From Pantoea latae (GTDB lineage Bacteria > Pseudomonadota > Gammaproteobacteria > Enterobacterales > Enterobacteriaceae), in contig NZ_MWUE01000025.1 in the NCBI RefSeq assembly GCF_002077695.1, positions 86,587 to 150,586 of the forward strand: a stretch of DNA of 64,000 nucleotides, given 5' to 3'. Of the stretch, positions 1-9,034 are shown one piece after another. A program made the translations under genes and the position numbers. How positions within the stretch are numbered: the stretch's first letter is position 1; each line of letters begins with the position of its first letter. Below the pieces are notes generated by a model. The model had not been told where the DNA came from, searched no databases, and saw only the letters and a list, made by a program, of their open reading frames with translations.

Positions 1-1
1 C

Positions 2-388
2 GGCATCAAGGTGTATGACGATTTCGCCCATCACCCGACGGCGATTCTGGCGACGCTCTCTGCCTTGCGCAGCAAGGTCGGCGGCCGGGCGCGCATTCTG
101 GCGGTGCTGGAGCCGCGCTCCAATACCATGAAGATGGGCGTGAGCAAAAACGACCTGGCGCCGTCGCTGGCGCGCGCGGACGAGGTGTTCCTGTTCCAGC
201 CGCACCATATTCCGTGGCAGGTCTCTGACGTGGCCGAGGCGTGCATGCCGCCGGCGCACTGGAGCGCCGATATCGATACGCTGGTGGAGATGGTGGCGAA
301 AACCGCGCAGCCGGGCGACTCGATTCTGGTGATGAGCAATGGCGGCTTTGGTGGCATTCATCAGAAGCTGCTCGATCGACTGGCTTAA
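2..388 (+). CDS. mpl: Mpl murein peptide ligase, C-terminal part (cut by window edge)
   Basis: This is the C-terminal ~128 residues of UDP-N-acetylmuramate:L-alanyl-gamma-D-glutamyl-meso-diaminopimelate ligase, the cytoplasmic ATP-dependent enzyme that reattaches recycled murein tripeptide to UDP-MurNAc. The Mur-ligase C-terminal domain signatures YDDFAHHPTAI and LEPRSNTMKMG are visible, and the frame is open to the left edge. The gene order mpl, (porin), darP, pmbA, cybC matches Escherichia coli apart from the porin insertion. Nothing suggests a defect; only the 5' part is missing. Confidence 0.95.
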   Translation, partial: GIKVYDDFAHHPTAILATLSALRSKVGGRARILAVLEPRSNTMKMGVSKNDLAPSLARADEVFLFQPHHIPWQVSDVAEACMPPAHWSADIDTLVEMVAKTAQPGDSILVMSNGGFGGIHQKLLDRLA

Positions 389-393
389 TCGAT

Positions 394-421
394 CAGGCGT
401 CCGGCGACGGGCGCCTTTTTA
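394..421 (+). terminator. Rho-independent terminator after mpl
   Basis: A GC-rich hairpin (AGGCGTCC / GGGCGCCT) followed by a T-run begins five bases after the mpl stop codon. It should end the mpl transcript before the porin gene. Confidence 0.7.
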
Positions 422-752
422 TTAATGAATTCGCTAATTATCAGCGGGTTATTTATTCTGTAGCGAAAAATCCACCCCTTAATATTTGAAACCGATCGGT
501 TTACTCTTTCTGCGGTTGCCAGTTTTAACTTTTACCTGTCATCAATAAAAAGGATTGCGGCGCCGATTATTTCTAGCATCGGTCGTGCTGCCATATAAGA
601 AATAAACAGTTTTCCGGTTAGTGAAATAAATAACAGGTGTTGATGATGCAATCATGCTTATTTTGGTATGCGGGTTAAATATAAGTTAATGACCACTATT
701 CGTCTGCTTATTCTTTTAAACTTGCCTCATTGTATGAAATAAGGATGTTATT

Positions 753-1493
753 ATGGGAAAAAATAAATTATTGCGCGCCTCTCTGGGTATCGCGCTGCTG
801 CTGGGCTCGACGGCGGCGCTGGCCACCGCGACGGTGGACTACCGCCATGAGTACCGCCTGCGCGATCGTACCCATTACGATAAGCTGGGGCTGGCCACCA
901 CCTTGCCGGATGATATGTTTATTGGCGTAGAAACCAAATTCAAAACCGGCGGCGCCGATGCGAAAGATAAATTTTACAACGACACCGTATTGAACGTTGT
1001 AGAAGTCACCTTTCTGAAATCCTACTACTGGGGCAACTGGACGCTTTCGCCCTTTATTCAGCCGGAATTTAACTCGGCGCGTACCGAGTGGAAATTCGGC
1101 GTCGCGCCCTGGTATAAAATTAATGACCAGTGGTATCTCGGCGGATTATATCGCCTTGAGCTGACCGACTATGCGCATGAAGATAAATGTCGCACCGGCG
1201 GCATCGATTATTGCGACACCGATCGTCACCGCACCGCCAATCGCTTCGATATCTATTTACGTAATAAAAGCGATCGGCTGACCACCACCTATAAGCTGGT
1301 CTATAAACATGCGGATGCGAAGCTGTTCGCAAATAAACACGATGACTATGAGCAGGAGTTGCAGTTCGACTATGCGCTAGGCAATGATCGCGCCTGGGTT
1401 CCCTATGTCACCTTTGGCGATATTGGTCGCTCTTCAACCTCCAGCGAGCGTCAGCTGCGACTGCGCGCCGGCATTGCCTACATTTATCGTTAA
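753..1493 (+). CDS. KdgM-family oligogalacturonate-type outer-membrane porin
   Basis: A 246-aa outer-membrane channel of the KdgM/NanC family. These monomeric beta-barrels let acidic oligosaccharides such as oligogalacturonides cross the outer membrane. A signal peptide is evident (hydrophobic stretch around residues 8-22, likely cleavage after ALA), followed by the family start TVDYRHEYR and alternating aromatic strands to a C-terminal YIYR. Two Cys (KCRTGG, DYC) could form a loop disulfide. AAGGA lies about nine bases before the ATG. It stands alone between mpl and darP with a ~330-bp AT-rich upstream region. The galacturonate genes exuT/uxaCBA lie 30 kb away, so a role in pectin-fragment uptake is plausible. 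The exact substrate cannot be read from sequence. Confidence 0.88.
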   Translation: MGKNKLLRASLGIALLLGSTAALATATVDYRHEYRLRDRTHYDKLGLATTLPDDMFIGVETKFKTGGADAKDKFYNDTVLNVVEVTFLKSYYWGNWTLSPFIQPEFNSARTEWKFGVAPWYKINDQWYLGGLYRLELTDYAHEDKCRTGGIDYCDTDRHRTANRFDIYLRNKSDRLTTTYKLVYKHADAKLFANKHDDYEQELQFDYALGNDRAWVPYVTFGDIGRSSTSSERQLRLRAGIAYIYR

Positions 1494-1532
1494 CCGCTGG
1501 CAGGCGGGCAGCGTTGCCCGCCTTGCACAGGC

Positions 1533-2075
1533 TTAGCTTTCCGCCAGCTCGCGCAGGTACTGGAAGATCTGACGTGACGACTTCGGCGGCTTATTGCCCG
1601 CTTTCTCTTTCTGCGCGTTGCGGATCATGCTGCGCAGCTGCTGGCGATCGGCGTGCGGATAGAGGGTGATCACCTCGTTCATCGCCTCGTCGCCCTGGTC
1701 GATCAAGCGATCGCGCAGCGCTTCCAGCTTGTGGAACAGCGCCACCTGCTGGTTGTGACGGTTCTTCAGCTTATCCAGCGCCTGGCGAATCGGATCGACG
1801 TCGCGCGCGCGCAGCATTTTGCCGATCAGCTGCAGCTGACGGCGGCGGCCCTCTTTCTTGATGCGCTGCGCCAGCTCGATGGCGGCCAGCAACTCTTCAT
1901 CCAGCGGGATCTTCTCCAGGGCGTTCTTGCCCAGATCGACCAGTTCGGCACCCAGGCGTTTTAGCTCTTCAGCGTCGCGTTTAATTTCGCTTTTACTGAC
2001 CCAGATAATCTCTTCGTCTTCTTCTTCCTGATTATCTGGCACATCGTCGAGCCACTCATCGGGCTGTTTGGTCAT
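1533..2075 (-). CDS. darP: Ribosome biogenesis protein DarP (YjgA)
   Basis: A 180-aa protein of the DarP/YjgA family (E. coli ~183 aa), an alpha-helical factor that associates with late 50S precursors and helps peptidyl-transferase-centre maturation. The N terminus is very acidic (a run of D/E around residues 8-23), followed by charged helices with a conserved [13 protein letters not shown] stretch and a C-terminal FQYLREL. It is transcribed divergently from pmbA with ~117 bp between the starts, as in E. coli. Full length with no oddities. Confidence 0.93.
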   Translation of the reverse strand: MTKQPDEWLDDVPDNQEEEDEEIIWVSKSEIKRDAEELKRLGAELVDLGKNALEKIPLDEELLAAIELAQRIKKEGRRRQLQLIGKMLRARDVDPIRQALDKLKNRHNQQVALFHKLEALRDRLIDQGDEAMNEVITLYPHADRQQLRSMIRNAQKEKAGNKPPKSSRQIFQYLRELAES

Positions 2076-2192
2076 TTTCTGGGCTCCCCTAAAAAAAGAG
2101 GCTAATCCTATCAGTTTATCGGGTGACTGCGAAATTGTTCTCTGACTCTGATAGACTCAAAACTTTCATACATAAGATTAGACGGCAGGCCG

Positions 2193-3533
2193 ATGAACGT
2201 ATCTACTCAGGTTGCAGAACAGCGAAAAGTGTTGGAACAGGCAGTGGCGCAGGCGCTGGATCTGGCGAAAGCCAGCACCGACGGCGCGGAAGTGGCAGTG
2301 ACCAAAACCACCGGAATCGGCGTCAGCACCCGTTACGGCGAAGTGGAGAACGTCGAATTTAACAGCGACGGCGCGCTCGGCATCACCGTTTATCATCAGA
2401 ACCGCAAGGGCAGCGCCTCCTCTACCGATCTCAGCCCGGAAGCGATCAAGCGCACCGTGCAGGCGGCGATCGATATCGCGCGCTATACCTCGGCGGATCC
2501 GTACGCTGCACCGGCGGACGCCGAGCTGCTGGCGTTCGAGGCGCCGGACCTCGATCTTTATCATCCGTGGGAGATCGACGCCGATCGCGCCATTGAGCTC
2601 GCCGCACAGGCGGAGCAGGCGGCGCTAAAGGCAGATGCGCGCATCACCAATACCGAAGGCGGCAGCTTCAACAGCCACGTCGGCATTAAGGTGTTCGGCA
2701 ACAGCCACGGCATGCTGCAAAGCTACTGCTCCAGCCGTCATTCGCTCTCCAGCAGCGTGATCGCCGAGCAGGATGGCGATATGGAGCGCGACTACGCCTA
2801 CACCATCGGCCGCGCCTTCGAGGATCTGCAAAGCCCGGACTGGGTCGGCGCAGAGTGCGCGCGTCGCGTGCTGTCGCGCCTGGCGCCGCGCAAACTCTCT
2901 ACCATGAAGGCGCCGGTGATTTTCGCACCGGAAGTTGCCACCGGCCTGTTCGGCCATCTGGTCGGCGCCATCAGCGGCAGCAGCGTCTACCGTAAATCGA
3001 CCTTTCTGCTGGATGCGCTGGGCCAGCAGATCCTGCCGGAGTGGCTGACCATTCAGGAGCAGCCGCATCTGCTGAAGGGGCTGGCGTCAACGCCGTTCGA
3101 CAGCGAAGGCGTCCGCACCCAGGCGCGCGACATCATTAAAGAGGGCGTGCTGCAAACCTGGCTGATGACCAGCTACTCGGCGCGCAAGCTGGGGCTGAAA
3201 AGCACCGGCCATGCGGGCGGCATTCACAACTGGCGCATCGCCGGCCAGAGCAGCAGCTTCGACGATCTGCTCAAGCAGATGGGACGCGGTCTGGTGGTGA
3301 CTGAGCTGATGGGCCAGGGCGTCAGCGCCATTACCGGCGACTATTCGCGCGGCGCGGCGGGCTACTGGGTGGAAAACGGGGAGATTCAGTATCCTGTGAG
3401 CGAGATCACTATTGCAGGAAATCTCAAGGATATGTGGCGCAATATCGTCACGGTCGGTAACGACATTGAAACCCGCAGCAACATACAATGTGGTTCGGTG
3501 CTGCTGCCGGAGATGAAAATCGCCGGACAATAA
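2193..3533 (+). CDS. pmbA: Metalloprotease PmbA/TldE
   Basis: A 446-aa member of the TldD/PmbA (U62) family. With TldD it forms a heterodimeric zinc protease that acts on unfolded or ribosomally made peptides (microcin B17 maturation, CcdA turnover). TldE itself lacks the metal-binding His pair that TldD supplies. Family signatures include [11 protein letters not shown], the glycine-rich GGIHNWRI region and the C-terminal [16 protein letters not shown]. The length matches E. coli (450 aa). It starts at ATG 2193 opposite darP and is followed by a strong terminator. It is monocistronic or weakly coupled to cybC, as in E. coli. Confidence 0.95.
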   Translation: MNVSTQVAEQRKVLEQAVAQALDLAKASTDGAEVAVTKTTGIGVSTRYGEVENVEFNSDGALGITVYHQNRKGSASSTDLSPEAIKRTVQAAIDIARYTSADPYAAPADAELLAFEAPDLDLYHPWEIDADRAIELAAQAEQAALKADARITNTEGGSFNSHVGIKVFGNSHGMLQSYCSSRHSLSSSVIAEQDGDMERDYAYTIGRAFEDLQSPDWVGAECARRVLSRLAPRKLSTMKAPVIFAPEVATGLFGHLVGAISGSSVYRKSTFLLDALGQQILPEWLTIQEQPHLLKGLASTPFDSEGVRTQARDIIKEGVLQTWLMTSYSARKLGLKSTGHAGGIHNWRIAGQSSSFDDLLKQMGRGLVVTELMGQGVSAITGDYSRGAAGYWVENGEIQYPVSEITIAGNLKDMWRNIVTVGNDIETRSNIQCGSVLLPEMKIAGQ

Positions 3534-3551
3534 TAATACTCGCTTCCCGAA

Positions 3552-3578
3552 AGCAGCCGCTCTGGCTGCTTTTTTTTT
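3552..3578 (+). terminator. Rho-independent terminator after pmbA
   Basis: A perfect AGCAGCC / GGCTGCT stem with a five-base loop is followed by eight or more T residues, directly after pmbA and before cybC. Confidence 0.85.
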
Positions 3579-3602
3579 GCCCACAATAAAAAGGATACAC
3601 CG

Positions 3603-3989
3603 ATGCGTAAGCATGTGATTGCAATGTTATCTCTCTCTTTGCTGTTCGGAAGCGCCAGCCTCTACGCGGCGGATCTGGAACATGACATGGACACCCTGAA
3701 AGCGGGGCTGAACACCGTGATGAAAACCAGCGACGCGCAGGAGATGCAAAAGGCGCTGGGCGAGATGCGTCAGGCGGCGCAAGACGCCAAAAAATCGACG
3801 CCGGAGAAGCTGGAAGGAGAGCCGGCCGACAGCGCGCAGATCAAGGACTACCACGCCGGGCTGGACTCGCTTATCGCCCAGATTGACGTGGTCGACCAGT
3901 TGGCGAAAGCCAACAACGTCGACGGCGCCAAAGCTGAAGCGAAAAAGCTGGCGGATATCCGCAACGCCAACCATAAAAAATTCCGCTAA
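3603..3989 (+). CDS. cybC: Soluble cytochrome b562
   Basis: A 128-aa periplasmic four-helix-bundle haem protein. The signal peptide ends at YAA, giving a mature start ADLEHDM in which Met7 is the axial ligand. The second ligand is the His in the C-terminal IRNANHKKF helix (His102 equivalent). Both ligands are present, so haem binding should be intact. Its physiological partner is unknown even in E. coli. It follows pmbA as in E. coli and ends at its own terminator. Confidence 0.94.
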   Translation: MRKHVIAMLSLSLLFGSASLYAADLEHDMDTLKAGLNTVMKTSDAQEMQKALGEMRQAAQDAKKSTPEKLEGEPADSAQIKDYHAGLDSLIAQIDVVDQLAKANNVDGAKAEAKKLADIRNANHKKFR

Positions 3990-3996
3990 CGGCCAG

Positions 3997-4022
3997 GCCG
4001 GTCGGCGCGACCGGCTTTTTTT
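3997..4022 (+). terminator. Rho-independent terminator after cybC
   Basis: A GCCGGTCG / CGACCGGC hairpin followed by a run of seven T residues, seven bases after the cybC stop. Confidence 0.85.
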
Positions 4023-4202
4023 CGTCATCAGCTTTTCTTATCTCATCTTTTATGGCCTGCGCGCAGCGCGGCGGTCCATGCACGCTTCTCTTTTGACACC
4101 CGCTTTTCGCTTTTAAAGCGCGCATAACGCGGCTTGTATCACACAATCCGTGCGTCCTGCGATCTGGCGCACAGCATCCACTGCGATTTCCGTTTCGAGG
4201 CG

Positions 4203-4261
4203 GAAAAAGTGCGTCTGCACTTCCACCGCGCTACGCCGTAATTTATTCGCAACGCGAATTT
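4203..4261 (+). promoter_or_regulatory. Candidate operator region upstream of the PRD/DUF4310 operon
   Basis: Two small inverted repeats lie just upstream of the operon's first gene: AAGTGC-GTCT-GCACTT (4207-4222) and ATTCGC-AAC-GCGAAT (4245-4259). They sit where a regulator such as the BglG/MtlR-type protein at the operon's end would bind. Assignment as an operator is inference from position and symmetry; no consensus for this regulator is known to me. Confidence 0.35.
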
Positions 4262-4281
4262 TCGTGAACAGGAGTAGCAAG

Positions 4282-4614
4282 GTGAGCAGCAACGAAGCTT
4301 CGGTACGGCAGACCACGCCGGATGAGATTGAGGCCCTGACCCACAGGGTGATGGCGCAAATCGCGGCGCTCTACGCCCAACACGCTATCGCGCCCAACGC
4401 GGTGCAGCAGCAGATGCTGGCGTCGCACGTACGCGCCATGGCGCTGCGCTCGCTGACCGGCGAACCCCTTCCAGAAGTCGACGCGGAGCTGTTTGAGGAT
4501 ATATCGCCGGAAACCATGCAGCTGGCGCAGCAGGTGGTCGATCTGTTCGGCAATCTGCCGCGCGAAGAGGCCTGGCTTCTCTCCGTCCATATAGAAGTGG
4601 CACGTTCCAACTAA
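4282..4614 (+). CDS. Small stand-alone PRD-domain protein
   Basis: A 110-aa protein consisting essentially of one PTS regulation domain (PRD), the histidine-containing helical domain by which PTS proteins control antiterminators and activators. It has the family spacing TH near residue 15 and a terminal LLSVHIEVA histidine. GTG 4282 was chosen because AGGAG lies seven bases upstream; the frame is open further 5' but has no good ribosome site there. It is the first gene of an operon with SFCGS, DUF4312, DUF4311 and DUF4310 proteins. I recall the same association in the EF_0829-EF_0839 cluster of Enterococcus and in Aeromonas. It has no DNA-binding domain, so it may relay PTS phosphorylation state or act within the transporter. 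Confidence 0.85.
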   Translation: MSSNEASVRQTTPDEIEALTHRVMAQIAALYAQHAIAPNAVQQQMLASHVRAMALRSLTGEPLPEVDAELFEDISPETMQLAQQVVDLFGNLPREEAWLLSVHIEVARSN

Positions 4615-4635
4615 TTGTTAAATGAGGAAATCATC

Positions 4636-4992
4636 ATGGTAACCGTAGTCATTGGCGATCGTTTAGGTAAAGGACAGAAAGTGGCCGCAGGCATCGAAAA
4701 AGCGGGCGGACGCGCCGTGGTGGTGCCGGGCGTGGCGGCGGACATGAAGCTGGGCGACGTGATGAAGGCGGAAAACGCCGACTTCGGCATCTCCTTTTGC
4801 GGCAGCGGCGGCGCGGGCGCCATTACCGCCCAGAACAAATATGGCTATAAAGCGCGCCACGGCATGCGCTCTATCGACGAAGGGGTCACCGCCATTAACG
4901 AAGGCGCCAACGTGCTCGGCTTCGGCTTTATGGACAAAGAAGAGTTAGGCGAGCGGCTGGTGCAGGCCTGGAACAAGAAGCACGGCAGCTGA
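4636..4992 (+). CDS. Glycine-rich SFCGS-family protein
   Basis: A 118-aa soluble protein carrying the family-defining SFCGSGGAGAIT loop (Cys55). The start ATG 4636 has GAGGAAA at a good distance. The family always occurs with DUF4312, DUF4311 and DUF4310 proteins; its biochemical role is not established. The cysteine in a glycine/serine loop recalls the phosphocysteine loops of PTS EIIB domains, and the regulators of this operon carry PTS domains. A phospho-carrier subunit is therefore one possibility. That is inference: the cysteine is mid-protein rather than near the N terminus as in classical EIIB. Confidence 0.88.
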   Translation: MVTVVIGDRLGKGQKVAAGIEKAGGRAVVVPGVAADMKLGDVMKAENADFGISFCGSGGAGAITAQNKYGYKARHGMRSIDEGVTAINEGANVLGFGFMDKEELGERLVQAWNKKHGS

Positions 4993-4994
4993 CC

Positions 4995-5294
4995 ATGAAA
5001 GAACAATACGTTACTCAGGTGACGGTGCAGGGCAAAGGCGACAGCAAAGAGAAGGCCTTTGCCGATGCCCTGAGTCGCGTGCAGAGCCAGGTGCTGCGCG
5101 CGACGCAAAAAATTCTGCTGCGCATTGAACCCCAGGATGTACGGGTGCTGCGCGCGCAGGAGAGCGTCCGAACGGAGAAGTTCCTCTTCTTTTTTCTGGC
5201 GCGCCAGCGGCGGACCTACAGCGTTGAGCTGGAGATTACCGTCAGCGTCACCGTGATCGATACCGCACAGGTGGCATTCACGGCGACACCGTAA
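4995..5294 (+). CDS. DUF4312 family protein
   Basis: A 99-aa protein of unknown function, two bases after the SFCGS gene and 27 bases before the DUF4311 gene. It is soluble, with alternating beta-like segments (QYVTQVTVQGKGDSKEKAF, YSVELEITVSVTVID) and a basic, aromatic middle (FLFFFLARQRRTY). The family is found only in this operon type, so a structural or accessory role in the putative transporter is likely. No catalytic motif is seen. Confidence 0.87.
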   Translation: MKEQYVTQVTVQGKGDSKEKAFADALSRVQSQVLRATQKILLRIEPQDVRVLRAQESVRTEKFLFFFLARQRRTYSVELEITVSVTVIDTAQVAFTATP

Positions 5295-5321
5295 AAACAG
5301 ACGACAACAAAGGTAAAAAAC

Positions 5322-6098
5322 ATGTTTTTAATCATTTTGTTTAAGTCGTTGATCATTGGGGGGCTGGTGGGTGTGGGCGTTGGCGCCGGTGCGGCGCGCA
5401 TGTTCCACGCGCCGACGTCGCAGGGGATGGGCGCGTTCCGTACGCTGGGCGAGCTTAACTCCTGCGAAGGCGATCCCGCGTCGCACTTCTCCTTTGGTCT
5501 CGGCTTTTTCTTCAATGCCTGGGCATCTTCCGTGGCGGCAGGCTCCTTCACGCAGGACGTCGATCACCGCATTATTCCTAACTGGGGCGCGGCCGCGCTG
5601 ATGATAAAAAACCGCAACCTGGCCGAAACCCTGCACGACCCGAAAAAAATGGCCATCGCCTGCGGCATCATCGGCATGATCGTGGTCGCCTTCCTCAACT
5701 CCACCGCCTCGGCGGTGCCGGCCGCGCTGCAGGTCACCGCGGTGAAAGTGCTGGTGCCGGCGGCCAACCTGCTGGTCAACACGGTGATGCCGGTGATCTT
5801 CTGGCTGGCGGCCATCGACGCCGGGAAAAAATCGGGCTTCTGGGCGACGATTTTCGGCGGTCTGGCGCAGCTGATCATGGGCAACGCCGTTCCGGGCCTG
5901 GTGCTGGGCATTCTGATCGGCAAAGGCGTGGAGGAGAGCGGCTGGAACAAAGTCACCAAAGTGATGATGGTGGCGATCGTGCTGCTGTTCGTGCTGAGCG
6001 GCTTCTTCCGCGGTTTCGATATGAAGCTGCTGCAGTCCTTCCAGTTGGGCATTCCCGGCTGGCTCGACATGATCCATAACTCTCTGAGCGGCAAGTGA
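5322..6098 (+). CDS. DUF4311 polytopic membrane protein
   Basis: A 258-aa integral membrane protein with about six hydrophobic segments: the N terminus (LIGGLVGVGVGAGAA), IACGIIGMIVVAFL, the VLVPAANLLVNTVMPVIF region, a QLIMGNAVPGLVLGIL helix and VMMVAIVLLFVLSGFF. A conserved-looking soluble loop lies between helices 1 and 2 (ELNSCEGDPASHFSFG). With DUF4310 it probably forms the two-subunit membrane channel of the operon's transporter. The family has no characterised member that I can name, so the substrate is inferred from the downstream enzymes. Confidence 0.88.
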   Translation: MFLIILFKSLIIGGLVGVGVGAGAARMFHAPTSQGMGAFRTLGELNSCEGDPASHFSFGLGFFFNAWASSVAAGSFTQDVDHRIIPNWGAAALMIKNRNLAETLHDPKKMAIACGIIGMIVVAFLNSTASAVPAALQVTAVKVLVPAANLLVNTVMPVIFWLAAIDAGKKSGFWATIFGGLAQLIMGNAVPGLVLGILIGKGVEESGWNKVTKVMMVAIVLLFVLSGFFRGFDMKLLQSFQLGIPGWLDMIHNSLSGK

Positions 6099-6108
6099 GG
6101 CTAGCGTC

Positions 6109-6750
6109 ATGACTGAAAATAAAGGCTTCTGGTACGCCGACTGGTCTTTTCCCATCTTCGTCGGCCTGCTCTCGTCGGGCGTGTTCGCCGGCACCCATAT
6201 GTACTATCTCTACGGCATCGGCGCGTTTAACGAAGTGGCGTTCGTCTCTATGCTGCGCGCCGGAATGGAAACCGGCGTCTATGGCGCGGTGGCCGCCTTC
6301 GGCGCGAGCTTCCTGTTTGCGCGCATTATCGAAGGCTCGCTGGTGGGCATCCTCGACATCGGCGGCGCTATCCAGACCGGCGTCGGACTGGGCGTGCCGG
6401 CGCTGCTGCTCGGCGCGGGCATCGTCTTTCCGGTGGCAAACTTCGCCGCCTCGCTGGCGACTGGTCTGGTGATCGGCCTGGCGATTGGCTACATCATCAT
6501 TCTGACGCGCAAGTTCACCATCAACCAGAGCGACTCGACCTACGGCGCGGATGTGATGATGGGCGCGGGCAACGCCTCCGGCCGCTTTTTAGGGCCGCTG
6601 ATCATTCTCTCCGCTATGGCGGCCTCGATCCCGATCGGCCTGGGATCGCTGCTCGGCGCGCTGCTGTTTTACCTGTGGAACAAGCCGATCACCGGCGGCG
6701 CGATCCTCGGCGCCATGATCCTCGGCGCGATCTTCCCGGTCGCCATCTAG
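6109..6750 (+). CDS. DUF4310 polytopic membrane protein
   Basis: A 213-aa membrane protein starting ten bases after the DUF4311 gene. Hydrophobic segments include IFVGLLSSGVFAGTHMYY, GAVAAFGASFLFARI, ALLLGAGIVFPVANFAA, GLVIGLAIGYIIIL and a Gly/Ala-rich C terminus (GAILGAMILGAIFPVAI). Motifs resemble those of carbohydrate-type PTS membrane subunits only in general character. It is probably the second membrane subunit of the transporter with DUF4311. Confidence 0.88.
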   Translation: MTENKGFWYADWSFPIFVGLLSSGVFAGTHMYYLYGIGAFNEVAFVSMLRAGMETGVYGAVAAFGASFLFARIIEGSLVGILDIGGAIQTGVGLGVPALLLGAGIVFPVANFAASLATGLVIGLAIGYIIILTRKFTINQSDSTYGADVMMGAGNASGRFLGPLIILSAMAASIPIGLGSLLGALLFYLWNKPITGGAILGAMILGAIFPVAI

Positions 6751-6795
6751 AGCTAACGGCGGCTCGTCAGCGGGCCGCCGCGTTAAGGAGTTGCT

Positions 6796-7929
6796 ATGTT
6801 CGATCTGATCCTTCGCCGCGCCAGGCTGACGAATGAACGGCTGGTGGATATCGCGCTGCAGGAGGGCAAAATCGCCGCCGTCGCCGACAGCCTGCCGGGC
6901 GAAGCCAAACGCGAACGCGATCTGGCCGGACGCTGCTACGTCAGCGCAGGCTGGATCGATTCCCACGTGCACTGCTACCCCAAATCGCCCATCTACCACG
7001 ACGAGGCGGACGCCATCGGCGTTGCCACCGGCGTCACCACGGTGATCGATGCGGGCAGCACCGGCGCGGACCATATCGATGATTTTTATGCGATTACCCG
7101 CGCCGCCACGACTCAGGTCTACGCGCTGATCAATATCGCGCGCACCGGCATCGTCACGCAGAACGAGCTGGCGGATATGCGCCAGATCGACGGCGACGCG
7201 GTAGCGGGCGCCGTCGCGCGGCTACCCGACTTTATCGTCGGCCTGAAGGCGCGCATGAGCAGCAGCGTGGTGGGCGAGAACGGCATTCAGCCGCTGATCA
7301 AAGCCAAAGCGATCCAGCAGCGCGTTGGCGGCCTGCCGCTGATGGTGCATATCGGCAACAATCCGCCGGATCTGGCGGAGATCGCCGATCGTCTCACCGC
7401 GGGCGACATCATCACCCACTGCTTTAACGGCAAGCCCAACCGCGTGCTGACGCCGCAGGGCGAACTCAAGGCGTCGGTGCGCAACGCCATCGCGCGCGGC
7501 GTGAAGATGGACGTCGGCCACGGCAGCGCCAGCTTTAGCTTTGAGGTGGCGCGCGTCGCCATCGCGCAGGGCATTCTGCCCGACACCATCAGCTCCGATA
7601 TCTACTGCCGCAACCGCCTCAATGGCCCGGTGCATAGCCTGGCGCACGTGATGTCGAAATTTCTTAGCGTCGGCATGACGCTGCCGCAGGTGATCGACTG
7701 CGTCACCTGGAAGGCGGCGGAAGGATTGCGCCTGACGCGCAAAGGACGACTGGAGGTCGGCTATGACGGCGATCTGACGCTGTTCAGCCTGACCGACACG
7801 CCCCGCCTGTTTGTGGATTCCGAAGGCGAACAGCTTACCGGGGAGAAACACCTTACGCCGCTGGCCGCCGTGGTGGCGGGCGAGTGGTTCCTGACAGAAG
7901 AAGGGAAAGCCAATGTCTTCGATTTATGA
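6796..7929 (+). CDS. Amidohydrolase/deacetylase-family metallohydrolase
   Basis: A 377-aa cytoplasmic amidohydrolase-superfamily enzyme with the metal-binding DSHVHCYP motif (His57, His59), a GLKARMS segment (candidate carboxylated Lys), VHIGNN, THCFNGK and a late SSDIY aspartate. The family is annotated as deacetylase or dihydroorotase-like. Here it probably removes an acyl or amide group from the imported substrate before deamination. Its 3' end overlaps the next gene by 17 bases, showing tight coupling. The substrate is unproven. Confidence 0.9.
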   Translation: MFDLILRRARLTNERLVDIALQEGKIAAVADSLPGEAKRERDLAGRCYVSAGWIDSHVHCYPKSPIYHDEADAIGVATGVTTVIDAGSTGADHIDDFYAITRAATTQVYALINIARTGIVTQNELADMRQIDGDAVAGAVARLPDFIVGLKARMSSSVVGENGIQPLIKAKAIQQRVGGLPLMVHIGNNPPDLAEIADRLTAGDIITHCFNGKPNRVLTPQGELKASVRNAIARGVKMDVGHGSASFSFEVARVAIAQGILPDTISSDIYCRNRLNGPVHSLAHVMSKFLSVGMTLPQVIDCVTWKAAEGLRLTRKGRLEVGYDGDLTLFSLTDTPRLFVDSEGEQLTGEKHLTPLAAVVAGEWFLTEEGKANVFDL

Positions 7930-9034
7930 AAAATATGGCCTGAAGCCGGTGATCAACGCCTCGGGCCGCATGACCATCCTCGGCGTCTCTACGCCGTCGG
8001 CGGATGTAGTCGACACCGTCCAGACCGGCCTCAGCCACTATTTCGAAATGAAAGATCTGGTCAACAAAACCGGCGCCTATATCGCGCAGCTGCTGAACGT
8101 AGAAAACGCGGTGGTGGTCTCCTGCGCCTCGGCGGGCATCGCGCAGTGCGTGGCGGCGGTGATCGTCAAAGAGAGCGACTGGCTGCTGGATAACCTGCAC
8201 GCCGCACCGCTGGCGGTGCCGCACGACATCGTGGTGCCGAAGGGCCATAACGTCAACTACGGCGCGCCGGTCGGCAGCATGGTGGCGCTGGGCGGCGGGC
8301 GGCTGGTAGAGGCGGGCTACAGCAACGAATGCTCGCCCGAGCAGCTGGCGGCGGCGATCACGCCGCAGACCGCAGCGATCCTCTACGTGAAATCGCACCA
8401 CTGCGTGCAGAAAAGCCATCTGAGCGTCGAGCAGGCGGCAGTGGTGGCGCGCAAACACGGCGTGCCGCTGATCGTCGATGCCGCCGCCGAAGAGGATCTG
8501 CAGTGCTACTACCAGTACGGCGCCGATCTGGTGATCTACAGCGGCGCGAAGGCGATTGAGGGGCCGACCAGCGGGCTGGTGATCGGCAGACAGCAGTACG
8601 TCGAGTGGGTGAAACGCCAGAGCAACGGCATCGGCCGGGCAATGAAAGTCGGCAAAGAGGGCATCCTCGGCCTGACGCAGGCAGTTGAAAACTATCTGCG
8701 GCTGGAGAAAACCAGCGGCGCGCAGATGGTAGAGAAGATGACGCCCTTTATCGACAGCCTCAACCAGCTGCGCGGCGTCAGCGCGCGCGTGGTGTGGGAC
8801 GCGGCGGGACGCGACATCGCCCGCGCCGAAATCAAATTCGACGAGGCGGCCATCGGCCAGCGCACCGGCGATATCGTACAGGCGCTGAAAAACGGTGCCA
8901 TCGCCATCTATTTTCGCGGCTACAAAGCCAACGAAGGCATTATCGAGGCGGATGTGCGCAGCGTCAGCGCCGAGCAGCTGCACACCATTTTCACCTCGAT
9001 TCAGGCGCTGTTGAACGGAGGAAAAACCGCATGA
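7913..9034 (+). CDS. dgaE: DgaE-like PLP-dependent ammonia lyase
   Basis: A 373-aa PLP enzyme of the SelA/aspartate-aminotransferase fold. It is the DgaE family whose Salmonella member converts D-glucosaminate 6-phosphate to 2-keto-3-deoxy-6-phosphogluconate plus ammonia. The PLP-binding lysine is expected in IYSGAKAIEG (Lys213), preceded by a VDAAAEED aspartate that would hold the pyridine nitrogen. It overlaps the amidohydrolase gene and is followed by the aldolase with a 4-base overlap, so the two reactions are coupled. The Salmonella dga operon uses mannose-type EII genes, which are absent here. Confidence 0.9.
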   Translation: MSSIYEKYGLKPVINASGRMTILGVSTPSADVVDTVQTGLSHYFEMKDLVNKTGAYIAQLLNVENAVVVSCASAGIAQCVAAVIVKESDWLLDNLHAAPLAVPHDIVVPKGHNVNYGAPVGSMVALGGGRLVEAGYSNECSPEQLAAAITPQTAAILYVKSHHCVQKSHLSVEQAAVVARKHGVPLIVDAAAEEDLQCYYQYGADLVIYSGAKAIEGPTSGLVIGRQQYVEWVKRQSNGIGRAMKVGKEGILGLTQAVENYLRLEKTSGAQMVEKMTPFIDSLNQLRGVSARVVWDAAGRDIARAEIKFDEAAIGQRTGDIVQALKNGAIAIYFRGYKANEGIIEADVRSVSAEQLHTIFTSIQALLNGGKTA

